Of a stretch of 60,018 nucleotides of DNA, positions 51,665-60,018 are shown in pieces. Both the position numbers and the translations under genes were made by a program. Position 1 is the first letter of the stretch. Each line of letters starts with the position of its first letter. The stretch lies in NCBI GenBank assembly GCA_937968015.1, contig CALBSO010000064.1, forward strand, positions 1 to 60,018, written 5' to 3'. Under the pieces are notes generated by a model. It saw only the letters and a list, made by a program, of their open reading frames with translations, was not told where the DNA came from and did not search any database. Origin of the DNA: an uncultured Thermomicrobia bacterium. Its GTDB lineage: Bacteria; Chloroflexota; Chloroflexia; Thermomicrobiales; JALYUS01.

Positions 51665-52422
51665 GATCGGGCGCGCCGATCGAGGAAATCGAGGACAATC
51701 GTGTTGAACCACTCCGGGCGCTCGAGCGGCGGGGCATGCCCCGTTTTCGGCAGGATGCAGAGTTCGGCGTCCGGCAGGAGGTGGTACATCTCCGTTGGGA
51801 TGCGGATGGGGAAGAAGAAGTCGCGGTCACCGTGGACGATGAGCGTCGGCGCGTGGATGCCGGCGAGTTCCGCCGCAGCCGGGAAGTCTTCGCTGTGGGC
51901 GTGCGTGCCGAGCGCGATAAACGCTTCGCTGACGCGCCGCCAGTGATCGGGGCCGAGGGCGATGTGGCGGGCTTGTGCCGCTGCCTGATCGCGGACGAGT
52001 GAGTCCGGTGTCTGCGTCCGCCACCACGCACGGATCTGCGCATCATATTCGTATGTCCCGCCCGCGAGGATAAGCGCGCGCGGCAGCGATGGCGCGTCCA
52101 ATCCGAGCGTGAGCAGGAGCATCGCACCGGTGCTCTCCCCGCAAAACGCCGCACGCGTGATGCCGAGCGCCGCGCAGAAGGCGACGATGTCCCGCGCGAA
52201 CTGCCGGTGATTCATCGCCGGGAGGCCACCGGGATTGTCCGTCCGGCCGTGGCCGCGCAGATCGGGGATCAGCAGCCGATGATGACGCGCGAACACCGGC
52301 GTTTGATGCTGCCACATGTCGCCACTCTGCTGGAATCCGTGCAGCAGCACAAGCGACGGCGCGGCCGCGCTCCCATCTTCATCGTAGTACATGCGTAGAT
52401 CATTGACGGTGACATAGGGCAT
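51661..52422 (-). CDS. Alpha/beta hydrolase
   Basis: A 253-residue enzyme: LVLLHGFQQSGDMWQHQTPV, IPDLRGHGRTDNPGG, FCGESTGAMLLLTLG (nucleophile Ser in GEST), HGDRDFFFPI (Asp), KTGHAPPLERPEWFNTIV (His). Probably an esterase or hydrolase; substrate unknown. Translationally coupled to the PIG-L remnant. Confidence 0.9.
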   Translation of the reverse strand: MPYVTVNDLRMYYDEDGSAAAPSLVLLHGFQQSGDMWQHQTPVFARHHRLLIPDLRGHGRTDNPGGLPAMNHRQFARDIVAFCAALGITRAAFCGESTGAMLLLTLGLDAPSLPRALILAGGTYEYDAQIRAWWRTQTPDSLVRDQAAAQARHIALGPDHWRRVSEAFIALGTHAHSEDFPAAAELAGIHAPTLIVHGDRDFFFPIRIPTEMYHLLPDAELCILPKTGHAPPLERPEWFNTIVLDFLDRRARS

Positions 52423-52441
52423 CGGGAAACCTCACCCCCGG

Positions 52442-52473
52442 CCCCTCTCCATTGCTCTGGCAATGGAGAGGGG
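52442..52473. repeat. CCCTCTCC-type hairpin repeat
   Basis: CCCCTCTCCATTG (52442-52454), CTCTGG, CAATGGAGAGGGG (52461-52473): perfect 13-bp arms in the gap after the HD-domain gene. Confidence 0.7.
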
Positions 52474-52485
52474 GAGCGGGACTGC

Positions 52486-53109
52486 TCAGTCCGCAGGCCT
52501 CGATCCTTCATCGCGCAGCCGTTTCGCGCCGCACAATTGCTCGACGGGCTGGCCGATGATCGCCTCGACATCGTCCATCAGTGCGCGGATTTTCCCTTCG
52601 GTGCGGATGATCAGGGCGTATCGCACGGCGTTGGACCGCTCGCGATACCGTTCCCGCACCGAAGCACAGCGATCGGCGAGGCAGATAACGCCGTCATAAT
52701 GCGCGAGGCCGTCCGCGATGGTGACCGCTTTTTCCTCCCATGTCCGCGGGCGGTAGTCGGCGGGCGGCAACCCGACAGAGGCCGCTTCCTCAGCATTCAT
52801 GCCGCCGCTACTATGGACGATGCAGAAACGCGCGAGCAGCGGTTGCCCCCGCGCGAGGAGCAGTTGATACCCCTCCCAGCAGTGCATGATGCCGTCGTGC
52901 GTCACGTCGCGCCCAATGTCGTGCAATATGCCGCCTGTCCGCGCCAGCGTTGGGTTAACAACCATCCCGGCGGTGGCCAGCGCGTCCGCGATCTGCCCCG
53001 CGAGCCGCGCCACGGTCATGCTGTGCGCGCCCCACGCCTCATTGAGCGGGACATACCGCGCCAGTAGCGCCCGCGCGTCTTCCTCCGATAATACCGTTTC
53101 TGCTCCCAT
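52486..53109 (-). CDS. HD-domain phosphohydrolase
   Basis: A 207-residue protein with GILHDIGRDVTHD (HD motif), HSMTVARLAG (upstream His), and IADGLAHYDGVICLADRCAS. Likely a nucleotide or phosphoester hydrolase. Start MGAETVLSEE (53109) or an ATG eight codons earlier. Divergent from the GDPD gene. Confidence 0.8.
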   Translation of the reverse strand: MGAETVLSEEDARALLARYVPLNEAWGAHSMTVARLAGQIADALATAGMVVNPTLARTGGILHDIGRDVTHDGIMHCWEGYQLLLARGQPLLARFCIVHSSGGMNAEEAASVGLPPADYRPRTWEEKAVTIADGLAHYDGVICLADRCASVRERYRERSNAVRYALIIRTEGKIRALMDDVEAIIGQPVEQLCGAKRLRDEGSRPAD

Positions 53110-53150
53110 GCCCACATGCCTTTCATCCAACATCGTCGCCGAGGGCAGTG

Positions 53151-53156
53151 TACAAT
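53151..53156 (+). promoter_or_regulatory. -10 element next to the GDPD start
   Basis: TACAAT ends 6 bases before the ATG at 53163. Transcription would start at or next to the ATG, so a leaderless mRNA is predicted. No clear -35 is visible. Confidence 0.4.
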
Positions 53157-53162
53157 ACTGCC

Positions 53163-54017
53163 ATGCAATCGCTGCCCACCGCGCCCCCCTCCCTGTCATC
53201 CGCACAATCGCCCGCCCCGACGTGGGGCCGGCAACTGCTCACCGGCCATCGCGGTGCGGCCGCCTATGCGCGGGCAAACAGCCTCGCTTCCTTTCTTATG
53301 GCTATCGAGATGGGCGCGGATGTCCTCGAATGCGATGTGCGGATGACGCGGGATCGCGTGCTCGTCCTCGCGCATGATGGCATCGTCGGGCGCGGGCGGG
53401 CGGTCGCACGGGTCGCGTGGGAGACGGAAGCGACGCTACGGGCACGCGTGCCGGGCCTCCTTTCACTCGCCGATCTGCTTTCCGTCGTGCAGGCGCGCGG
53501 CGTGCTCCTCAATGTGGACCTCAAAGCGCCGGAAGCGGAAGTCGCGCTCGTCGGCATGCTCGCCGCGCACGACCTCTTGCACCGGACGGTCGTCACCTCC
53601 CGCGCGTCATATCAACTGCGGCGGTTGCGCGCGCTCGCCCCGGCGCTACGATTGGGGTTATCGAAGGGATCAAGCCCGCCGCACGGCCCGCACGGCGCAC
53701 CGGAATGGGCGGCGCTCGTCAGCCAGCGTCCCCTCCTACCGTCGCTGTTGCCCGCCATCCTCCGCCGCACCCGCGCCGACGCCGCCTATCTCCAGCACCG
53801 TCTCATCACGCCGCCGCTCGTCGCCGCCTTGCACCGGGCGGGCTTCGGCCTCTATGCCTGGACGGTGGATGAACCAGCCGACGCCGCACGACTGCTCGGC
53901 TGGGGCGTGGACGGCATCACGACAAACCGGCCCGACCGCATCCGCTCGCTGGTACGCACGTCCCCGAACGGGGTCTACCAAGGGGGAGGGCCGCATGGCC
54001 GTCACAATTCTCGCTGA
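53163..54017 (+). CDS. Glycerophosphodiester phosphodiesterase-family protein
   Basis: A 284-residue TIM-barrel protein: LTGHRGAAAYARANSLASFL (His; usual PENT reads RANS), GADVLECDVRMTRDRVLVLA then HD (E-x-D metal ligands and His), LLNVDLKAPEAEV (Asp where Glu is usual), YAWTVDEP. Core residues remain, with two conservative changes. It cleaves glycerophosphodiesters. No good Shine-Dalgarno precedes ATG. Confidence 0.82.
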   Translation: MQSLPTAPPSLSSAQSPAPTWGRQLLTGHRGAAAYARANSLASFLMAIEMGADVLECDVRMTRDRVLVLAHDGIVGRGRAVARVAWETEATLRARVPGLLSLADLLSVVQARGVLLNVDLKAPEAEVALVGMLAAHDLLHRTVVTSRASYQLRRLRALAPALRLGLSKGSSPPHGPHGAPEWAALVSQRPLLPSLLPAILRRTRADAAYLQHRLITPPLVAALHRAGFGLYAWTVDEPADAARLLGWGVDGITTNRPDRIRSLVRTSPNGVYQGGGPHGRHNSR

Positions 54018-54291
54018 AGAGGGTATATGGATCATTCCGCCCCGGTCGCCGAAAGAATCGGCCTATCGCATCGTCCGGCGCGCCGAGGGCCGGTGGGCCG
54101 CCCAAGCCACAACGGCGGAGCGGTACGCCGAAGGGGGCGATTGGTTCCCACCATTTGCGTCCGTCTTAACGGCGGAGGAGGCCTGCACCGCTCTCCTTCG
54201 GCGCATGGCGACGCAGATCAAGGACCGCGCCTACCTCGACGATGTCGTTCGTGAGATCACCCGTGCAACCGGCGCACCCCCGCCCGCATAG
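53995..54291 (+). CDS. Small protein, unknown function
   Basis: A 98-residue protein. Overlaps the GDPD end by 23 bases and has a strong GGGGGAGGG before ATG. Sequence MAVTILAEEGIWIIPPRSPK, RIVRRAEGRWAAQATTAERY, then a helical C-terminus. No domain recognised. Confidence 0.6.
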   Translation: MAVTILAEEGIWIIPPRSPKESAYRIVRRAEGRWAAQATTAERYAEGGDWFPPFASVLTAEEACTALLRRMATQIKDRAYLDDVVREITRATGAPPPA

Positions 54292-54339
54292 AGAGTTTCG
54301 TCGCTCGTTACTCATTACGCCGCTGGTTGTGCCCGCTGA

Positions 54340-54371
54340 GTACGTATGTTATGCTTATAATGTGTACGTAC
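54340..54371 (+). promoter_or_regulatory. Promoter -10 flanked by inverted repeat
   Basis: TATAAT at 54356-54361 lies between GTACGTA (54340-54346) and TACGTAC (54365-54371), a perfect 7-bp inverted repeat. No good -35 is seen. An operator arranged around the -10 is likely for the FN3 gene. Confidence 0.5.
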
Positions 54372-54409
54372 AACAAGGCGTGCATACGAGAAGGACAAGG
54401 AGGGATTCC

Positions 54410-56230
54410 ATGCGCGGACAGAAACGAACCCGGCGGCTCCGGCGACATACCGCCTGGAGTTTCCTCACGGTGATGGCGCTCTTCGGCGCGGTGATAACTG
54501 CCTGGATTGCCGCGCCCGCCAGCGCGGCGACAGGCTTCGCGAGCCCGGCCTTCCAGACGCAATGGACGGCGGGCGAAGCGCTCACGCCGAACTTCTGGGG
54601 GCCACTCTCCCTCGCACGCGAGGGACAAAACGAACCATACGTCGAGGGCAAACTGGCGGACGGAACGAGCGGCATGCGCCTCGTGCAGTATTTCGACAAG
54701 GCGCGCATGGAGTTGACGAACCCGGCGTCAGGCATCATCACCAACGGCCTGCTCGCGACGGAACTGATCACCGGCAAACTCCAACTGGGTGATAACTCGT
54801 TCCAGACACTCCAGCCCGCCGGTGTCCCGGTCGCGGGTGACCCAGACAATGTCGGCCCGACCTATGCCTCGATCAATATGAACGCGACGACGCTCCTCGC
54901 CAACACCCCTGCGGCCGCTGGCTCGCCAACGACCCGCCTGCTCAGCGCGACGGGCACGCTCGGCACCTATACCGGCGCCTATGCGAGCGATCCGCAGGGA
55001 ACGATCGCGGCCTACGACACGGATACGCAGCACAATGTCCCCGCCGCCTTCGCGACGTACCGCACCAAGGCGGGGTTACTGACCATCGGCTTCGCGATCT
55101 CCGAGCCATTCTGGTCGAATGTCAAGGTCGCGGGAGTGCAGAAAGACGTGCTCGTGCAGGCATTCCAGCGGCGCGTCCTCACCTACACACCGACGAATAA
55201 CGACCCATTCAAAGTCGAGATGGGCAATATCGGCCAGCACTATTACATCTGGCGCTACCAATCACCGCAGACGCCGTCCGTCACCGCTACCGCGACCACC
55301 GTGACGGACACGACCGCGCCGAAACTCTCCGCAGTCACTGTTCCCGTCATGACGCCAAACTCCTTCACGGTGACATGGCAAACGAATGAGCCGGCCTCGA
55401 GTGAGTTGCTCTACGGCACCACGACCAACTACGAGCAGATCAATGACCATCTCAAGGGTCTGTTCACGGTGGATCACCAGGTCGTCATTACGGGTCTCAC
55501 TCCCGGCACGACCTACCACTTCCGTATCCAATCGCGCGATCCATCGGGCAACCTGACACGAGACGATCAGGATCGCAGCTTCACCCTTCCCGCCGTCGCG
55601 AACGTGCCGGTAATCAGCAACATTGTCGTATCGAAGACCACCGTGACGACATTCACCGTGACCTGGACGACGAATATCCCGAGCAAGTCACGGATCGAGT
55701 ACGCGGCCCGGCCCGATTCGTCTGACTATAGCCGCTATCGCCCCGGTGATAATGGAGACCCCACCGGCACCGGCCACAATGCCACGGCGATTTCTCTGGA
55801 GGCGACCAGGATCTACCGCTTCCGCATCGTCTCCGTCCTCAATGATGGTACCGCGAGCGCATCGGACGATGCCGCGATCGCCTATCCAAACAACTTTGTG
55901 CAGACAAAGGCGGCAACCAGCGCATTGAACATCAGTGGGCTGAGCGCCGCTCAGGACAAGCCCAGTCATCCGACGACTATCTCGTTCATGACTGATCGCC
56001 CCGCCTCGATCATTATTGAGGTTGGCACGACGAACGCACTCGGCGGCGGGTATTTTTACGGGTCGTTGGATGATCCGCAAGGGGTACGGGATTATCCCTA
56101 CCCATTTAGCCGCTCATTGCACAACGTCAATCTGAACCTGACGGTCGGCGTTACGTACTACTATCGCGTCTATGTCTACGATGAGCAGGGCACCGCGATA
56201 TCAGACATCAAGACGTATACCGTCACGTAA
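54410..56230 (+). CDS. Secreted fibronectin type III protein
   Basis: A 606-residue exported protein. Signal peptide core FLTVMALFGAVITAWIAAPA, then a Chloroflexota-type N-terminal domain (FWGPLSLAREGQNEPYVEGK, LVQYFDKARMELTN), and after about residue 290 two FN3 domains (FTVTWQTNEPASSELLYGTT, GLTPGTTYHFRIQSRDPSGN; FTVTWTTNIPSKSRIEYAA) and a third, more degenerate. No catalytic domain. Likely a surface adhesion or matrix protein. A GGAGGGATTCC precedes ATG. Confidence 0.82.
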   Translation: MRGQKRTRRLRRHTAWSFLTVMALFGAVITAWIAAPASAATGFASPAFQTQWTAGEALTPNFWGPLSLAREGQNEPYVEGKLADGTSGMRLVQYFDKARMELTNPASGIITNGLLATELITGKLQLGDNSFQTLQPAGVPVAGDPDNVGPTYASINMNATTLLANTPAAAGSPTTRLLSATGTLGTYTGAYASDPQGTIAAYDTDTQHNVPAAFATYRTKAGLLTIGFAISEPFWSNVKVAGVQKDVLVQAFQRRVLTYTPTNNDPFKVEMGNIGQHYYIWRYQSPQTPSVTATATTVTDTTAPKLSAVTVPVMTPNSFTVTWQTNEPASSELLYGTTTNYEQINDHLKGLFTVDHQVVITGLTPGTTYHFRIQSRDPSGNLTRDDQDRSFTLPAVANVPVISNIVVSKTTVTTFTVTWTTNIPSKSRIEYAARPDSSDYSRYRPGDNGDPTGTGHNATAISLEATRIYRFRIVSVLNDGTASASDDAAIAYPNNFVQTKAATSALNISGLSAAQDKPSHPTTISFMTDRPASIIIEVGTTNALGGGYFYGSLDDPQGVRDYPYPFSRSLHNVNLNLTVGVTYYYRVYVYDEQGTAISDIKTYTVT

Positions 56231-56241
56231 ATCGTTCGCAC

Positions 56242-56274
56242 AAAAGCCCCCTCCCACGCCGGGAGGGGGCTTTT
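56242..56274. terminator. Bidirectional intrinsic terminator
   Basis: AAAAGCCCCCTCCC, loop ACGCC, GGGAGGGGGCTTTT: a perfect 14-bp stem with flanking A- and T-runs, between the convergent FN3 and ABC transporter genes. Confidence 0.93.
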
Positions 56275-56296
56275 CTTACCCTGCTGGCCTTTTTCC

Positions 56297-58231
56297 CTAC
56301 CGGTAGGAGGCGGCCTGCATGTCGAAGAGTTCAGCGTAGCGGCCACCCTTGAGGATCAGTTCGTCGTGGCCGCCGTTCTCGATCACGCGGCCATCCTCGA
56401 TGACAACGATCCGGCCCGCCATCCGCACCGTGCTGAAACGGTGGGAGATCAGCACCGCCATCTTCCCTTCCGTCAGTTCACTGAATGCCTGGAAGACTTC
56501 GTACTCGCTACGCACATCGAGCGACGAGGTCGGCTCATCGAGGATCAGGAGATCCGCGTCGCGCATGAAGGCGCGGGCAAGCGCAACCTTCTGCCACTGG
56601 CCGATGCTCAGTTCCTGCCCATCCTGGAACCAGCGGCCAAGCGGCGTCTCATACCCCTGCGGCAACCCGGCGATCACCGAATCCGCACCCGCCTCGACGG
56701 CGGAACGTGCGATGCGCCCGCTGTCCTCAATCGCCTCGATGCGCCCGAAGCCGATGTTCTCGCCCGCCGTCAGTTGGTATTTCACGTAGTCCTGAAAGAT
56801 GACGCCGACGCGGGAGCGTAACTCCGCCGGATCGAATTCCCGAAGGTCAATGCCGTCAATCGTGATCGTCCCTTCGGTCGGGTCATAGAGCCGCGTGAGC
56901 AGTTTGACGAGCGTCGTCTTGCCCGCGCCGTTCGCCCCGACGAGCGCGACCGTCTCCCCCGGCCGGATGGCGAAGGAGATGTCCTCCAGCACCCATTTCT
57001 CCGTGCCCGGATACTTGAAACTGACGTGATCGAGCACGATCCCCTCGTGGATCGGCTGCGGCACCGGCAAGGGATCGGCGCGCACCGGCAGTTCCGGCGC
57101 GTAGGCGAGGAAGGCGAAGAGATTACTCAGGAAGAGCGAGTTCTCGTAGGTGCTGCCGATGCCGGAGAGGATATTGGAGACCTGCGACTGGCTCTGCTGG
57201 AAGGCCTGGTAGTAGAGTGTCAGCCCGCCGACCGTGATCCGGCCCGCGATCACCTCCAACACAACGTAAATATAGGTCAGGCCGGAGACGACCGTGCCGA
57301 GCGCGCCGAGCGCGAACTGCGATGCGGTGCGGCGCACGGTGAGGTCGCGATTCTCCTTGTAGAACTTGGCGAAAATCTGCCGATAGCGCTCCAGGAGTGT
57401 GCCGTGCAGGCCGAAGATGCGCAGTTCCTTGACCGGTGAATCGGTCGTCAGCAGGTAGCCGAGGTAGTTCAGTTTCCGCTGCTCCGGCGCGCGTCCGGTG
57501 AGCAGGGAGAAGAACTGCCCGCTGTACTTCGCCTGGTAGATAAACGACGGGATCGAGACCGCGATGACGAGCAGCACCAGCCACCACGAGAGCGACGCCA
57601 GCACGCCGATCACCGCGACGAGCGTCACGGTGCTGCGGAGTAAGCCGAACAACTGCGTGACCATCTGGCTCGGCCGATACCCCGCCTCGCGCCGCGCATT
57701 CTCCAGTTTGTCATAGAACTGCGCGTTCTCGAAATAGGAGAGATCGAGCGCGTTCGCCTTCTCCATCAGCCGCACGCTGATATGATTCGAGAGGAGATCG
57801 CTTTGTAAACTCGTCACCAACTGGCTCACCGTCTGCAGGAGGGACGCGAGCAACTGCACGCCGAACCAGAGCGCGACAAGCACGAGCACATGCTGCGTCT
57901 CGATGCGGGTCTGCACCCGGAATGCCGTGATGACGCCGTCCACAATCGCCTTCGAGAAGTAGAGCGCGATGGCGGGCAACAGGCCTTGCACGACGGTGAG
58001 GATCGCGTTCGTCGTGGCGAAGCGGGGCGTCGCCTGCCAGACGAGGCCAAGCGCCTTGGGTACCATCTGAAAGGCCAGCCGGGCACGGGCGCGGAACGTC
58101 TCAGGCTGATTGGGGCGGACGGGTCGGCTGTCACGCATCTTTGCGCGGGGGGAAGAATCTGCCAATCGTTGAAACTCCTTCATACTGATCTGAGAGACGC
58201 TGGGCAACATTGTCACACTTGGCATTGACAA
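56297..58231 (-). CDS. ABC exporter, fused permease-ATPase
   Basis: A 644-residue half-transporter. About six N-terminal helices, then Walker A LVGANGAGKTTLVKL, Q-loop VGVIFQDYVKYQLT, signature LSIGQWQKVALARAF (LSIGQ instead of LSGGQ), Walker B DLLILDEPTSSLD and the switch ISHRFSTVRMA. Probably a homodimeric lipid, peptide or drug exporter. Start uncertain (58231, or Met17 at 58183). Confidence 0.92.
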   Translation of the reverse strand: MSMPSVTMLPSVSQISMKEFQRLADSSPRAKMRDSRPVRPNQPETFRARARLAFQMVPKALGLVWQATPRFATTNAILTVVQGLLPAIALYFSKAIVDGVITAFRVQTRIETQHVLVLVALWFGVQLLASLLQTVSQLVTSLQSDLLSNHISVRLMEKANALDLSYFENAQFYDKLENARREAGYRPSQMVTQLFGLLRSTVTLVAVIGVLASLSWWLVLLVIAVSIPSFIYQAKYSGQFFSLLTGRAPEQRKLNYLGYLLTTDSPVKELRIFGLHGTLLERYRQIFAKFYKENRDLTVRRTASQFALGALGTVVSGLTYIYVVLEVIAGRITVGGLTLYYQAFQQSQSQVSNILSGIGSTYENSLFLSNLFAFLAYAPELPVRADPLPVPQPIHEGIVLDHVSFKYPGTEKWVLEDISFAIRPGETVALVGANGAGKTTLVKLLTRLYDPTEGTITIDGIDLREFDPAELRSRVGVIFQDYVKYQLTAGENIGFGRIEAIEDSGRIARSAVEAGADSVIAGLPQGYETPLGRWFQDGQELSIGQWQKVALARAFMRDADLLILDEPTSSLDVRSEYEVFQAFSELTEGKMAVLISHRFSTVRMAGRIVVIEDGRVIENGGHDELILKGGRYAELFDMQAASYR

Positions 58232-58288
58232 CGCATATGCCGGCGGCTTTACTCCGATACGATACTGCCAATATGGCTAGGTCGTGGG

Positions 58289-58305
58289 GAGCAATGAGCA
58301 ATGAG
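58289..58305 (+). repeat. GAGCAATG iterated repeat overlapping a start codon
   Basis: GAGCAATGAGCAATGAG: the last ATG is the start of the nucleoside hydrolase. The reverse complement (16 of 17) occurs at 20839-20854. Confidence 0.6.
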
Positions 58306-59188
58306 TAGGAGACCCCTCCGCGTCATCCTCGATTGTGATACCGCCAATGAGATAGACGACCAGTTCGCAATCGCCTATGCGCTCGGCTCCCCGGCGCTCG
58401 ATGTGCGCGGCGTGATCTCCGTACAGAACACGCTGATCCACGGCGCGGGCTCGGTCGAGCGGTATCAGGAGGAGGCGGAGCGTGTCGTCGCGCTCTGTGG
58501 CAAAGCGGGCAGCGTCCCTTGTCTGCGCGGCGCGATTGGCCCGATGGAGACGCGCGAAACGCCCGTACCGAGCGAGGGATTGGACTTTCTCATTGCTGAG
58601 GCGAAACAGGGGCCATTGACGATCATCGCGACCGGGCCGATCACGGACATCGCCTCGCTCCTGCTCGTCGCGCCGGAGGTGCGGGAGCATCTGCACGTCG
58701 TCTGGCTCGGCGGCTTCCCCGATGTCGCGACGTACACGCGCTGGCGATTGGGTGAACTGAATGGACGGGCGGATATCGCGGCGTGGCGCGTCCTGTTTGA
58801 GCAACCCGTCACGCTGCTGCAATTGCCCGGCTGGCCCGGCGTGGCGAAACTGGTGGTCGAGTACGGCCCCTACCTGGAGGAACTGCGCGCCCTGAATCGC
58901 CCGGTCGCGACCTATCTCGCCGAGATTTCCGATGCCTGGCGATCGCACCGCGAGGCACTCGGCTACGGCCCGCAACGGCGCAAAATTCTCTGGGATGTCG
59001 CCAATGTCGCTGCCGTCATCAACCCCGCGTCCGTGACTGTCACGCCGACCGCAACGCCGACGCTCGATGTCGCCGGAGCGCACGATTTCGACCAGACGGG
59101 CCGCACCGTTGATGTCGTGACCGACCTCGATGCCGCGTGGATCCTCGCTGATCTCCGTGCGGCGCTGCTCCGGCTCCCGAGGTCATAG
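58301..59188 (+). CDS. Nucleoside hydrolase (inosine-uridine preferring type)
   Basis: A 295-residue protein with VILDCDTANEIDDQFAIAYA (Asp cluster for calcium), GAIGPMETRETPVPSEGLDF, PLTIIATGPITDIASLLLVA and HLHVVWLGGFP. It cleaves ribonucleosides to base and ribose. The start at 58301 lies within a short repeat. Confidence 0.88.
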   Translation: MSRRPLRVILDCDTANEIDDQFAIAYALGSPALDVRGVISVQNTLIHGAGSVERYQEEAERVVALCGKAGSVPCLRGAIGPMETRETPVPSEGLDFLIAEAKQGPLTIIATGPITDIASLLLVAPEVREHLHVVWLGGFPDVATYTRWRLGELNGRADIAAWRVLFEQPVTLLQLPGWPGVAKLVVEYGPYLEELRALNRPVATYLAEISDAWRSHREALGYGPQRRKILWDVANVAAVINPASVTVTPTATPTLDVAGAHDFDQTGRTVDVVTDLDAAWILADLRAALLRLPRS

Positions 59189-59285
59189 CGGACGATTGCA
59201 CAAGCGTTCTCCCCGTGGCGTCGTTCCTGCGAATCTCCGTGCGGAAACGCGATGAGTGCCGCACCGTGACAAGTAGGGTCTTGTG

Positions 59286-60018
59286 CTAGTTGGGGAAGGC
59301 GAGTGCCTTGATCTGCAAGGCGTCCGCCTTTCCCAGCAAGCGGTTGAGGTAGACACATACCGTGTGCGCGGTCAGCTTGCTTTCCAGGCGTGCGCGTAAT
59401 CCTGCAAAGGTGTGGGCATGGTTCCTGCCGATCCCCAACTGGTCAGTCAACTGCTCGTTGACCGTCTCGATGATCTGCCGGAACCCGTTCAGTAGTCGGA
59501 TGAACGCCGGATCGCGCGCGGGCTTCTGGTTGCTGCGCAAGGGCGTGAGCAGCGTCACCTGCCGCTCCTCCTGCAACGCCGCTGCCAACGGTGCGCTGAC
59601 GTAGCCCTTGTCGCCGAAGACGACCAAGTCGTGGTGACTCCCCAACAGTTCGGGGGCGACGACGACATCATTGATGCTGGCCGGAGCAAGGATGAAGTCA
59701 CGGATCACTCCCGTCAGCGTCACGAGCAGGTGCAGTTTGTAGCCGAAGATCGTCTGTTTCTTGGTCGTCACTCGCCCGAAGGCCGCGCCATGCTCACGCC
59801 AATGGTCGGCACTCGCCGCGCCCGGCACGAGATGGAAGCCGATCACCGGCACGGGCATGCTGTCAATCACACACTGCCGATCGTGTGCGTAATCGAGCAG
59901 CACGAGCAACCGCTGGCGAATCAGCGTCAGGGCATCGCTCAAGTGGACTAAGCCGTATGAGTGAGGGTCTTCCGCAATCGCGGTGAAGCATGACTGAATA
60001 CTCGATACACTCCTTCGC
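59286..60018 (-). mobile_element. IS982-family transposase, 5' part beyond the window
   Basis: The frame is open to the window end; upstream of a TTG at 59942 it continues (SIQSCFTAIAEDPHSYGLVH), so the start lies outside. The C-terminal part has CVIDSMPVPVIGFHL, IFGYKLHLLVTLTGV, VVFGDKGYVS, and QIIETVNEQLTDQLGI: DDE-type IS982 signatures. The left inverted repeat may lie near 59260-59285 but cannot be defined with one end. Confidence 0.85.

Noticed and set aside
1..60018. tRNA, rRNA or CRISPR arrays
   Set aside because: No T-loop, rRNA-like or regularly spaced direct repeat pattern was seen by eye; a dedicated tRNA scan could still find one.

Overview
The window is a GC-rich (about 60%), gene-dense bacterial chromosome segment of mostly metabolic and accessory genes. 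It most resembles the Chloroflexota, perhaps a Thermomicrobia-like lineage. The basis is gene content and repeat style: a Tat-type lipoprotein ABC transporter, a WD/PD40 propeller protein, a secreted FN3 protein with the N-terminal domain seen in Chloroflexota exoproteins, and dispersed palindromes with CCGCCAAGACGCC or CCACAGAGAC ends. No rRNA, tRNA or CRISPR array was found, so the taxonomy is an inference.

Layout. 1-2.5 kb (minus): an aspartate-family operon, lysC - small ORF - two-domain DNA-binding protein - asd (cut by the window edge). Its 5' region has a sigma70-like promoter, a 22-codon leader peptide with five Thr, two Ile and three Met codons, and an intrinsic terminator, which is a textbook ribosome-mediated attenuator. 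2.6-11 kb: a peroxiredoxin remnant, a cupredoxin, and a minus-strand operon dppA-dppB-dppC - M14 peptidase - AAC(6')-like acetyltransferase, with a 17-bp hairpin between dppA and dppB. 11-25 kb: VOC protein, M42 peptidase, ilvD, a DUF4258/DUF2283 pair, MOSC-like and enolase-superfamily proteins, an AI-2E-type permease, acyl-CoA ligase, VapBC, FAH-family and enoyl-CoA hydratase genes, and small membrane proteins. 23.6-26 kb: a DUF4097 beta-repeat membrane protein divergent from an ECF sigma/anti-sigma pair.

26-36 kb is the main accessory block. A minus-strand exopolysaccharide-type cluster (two glycosyltransferases, Gfo/Idh oxidoreductase, flippase, large membrane protein, two exported beta-rich proteins) lies downstream of a cyclic-di-GMP-I (GEMM-I) riboswitch and a terminator. 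A secreted glycoside hydrolase resembling PslG-type enzymes is divergent from it. The aptamer's 3' P1 strand is perfectly complementary to the terminator's 5' side, which predicts that c-di-GMP binding switches the cluster off.

36-60 kb: PD40 propeller protein, a membrane pseudokinase with exact 45-residue repeats, orphan response regulator, EamA transporter, class V aminotransferase, glucosaminidase-like protein, D-2-hydroxyacid dehydrogenase, TetR regulator, truncated hemoglobin, orphan DNA methyltransferase, Cys-rich (SufR-like) regulator, DUF433/DUF5615 pair, a deleted PIG-L deacetylase, HD and GDPD phosphohydrolases, the FN3 exoprotein, an ABC exporter, a nucleoside hydrolase, and an IS982-type transposase running off the right end.

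Two themes recur. Palindromic elements sit exactly at gene ends, often carrying the stop codons of convergent genes. There are also several eroded genes: peroxiredoxin, nucleotidyltransferase and PIG-L.
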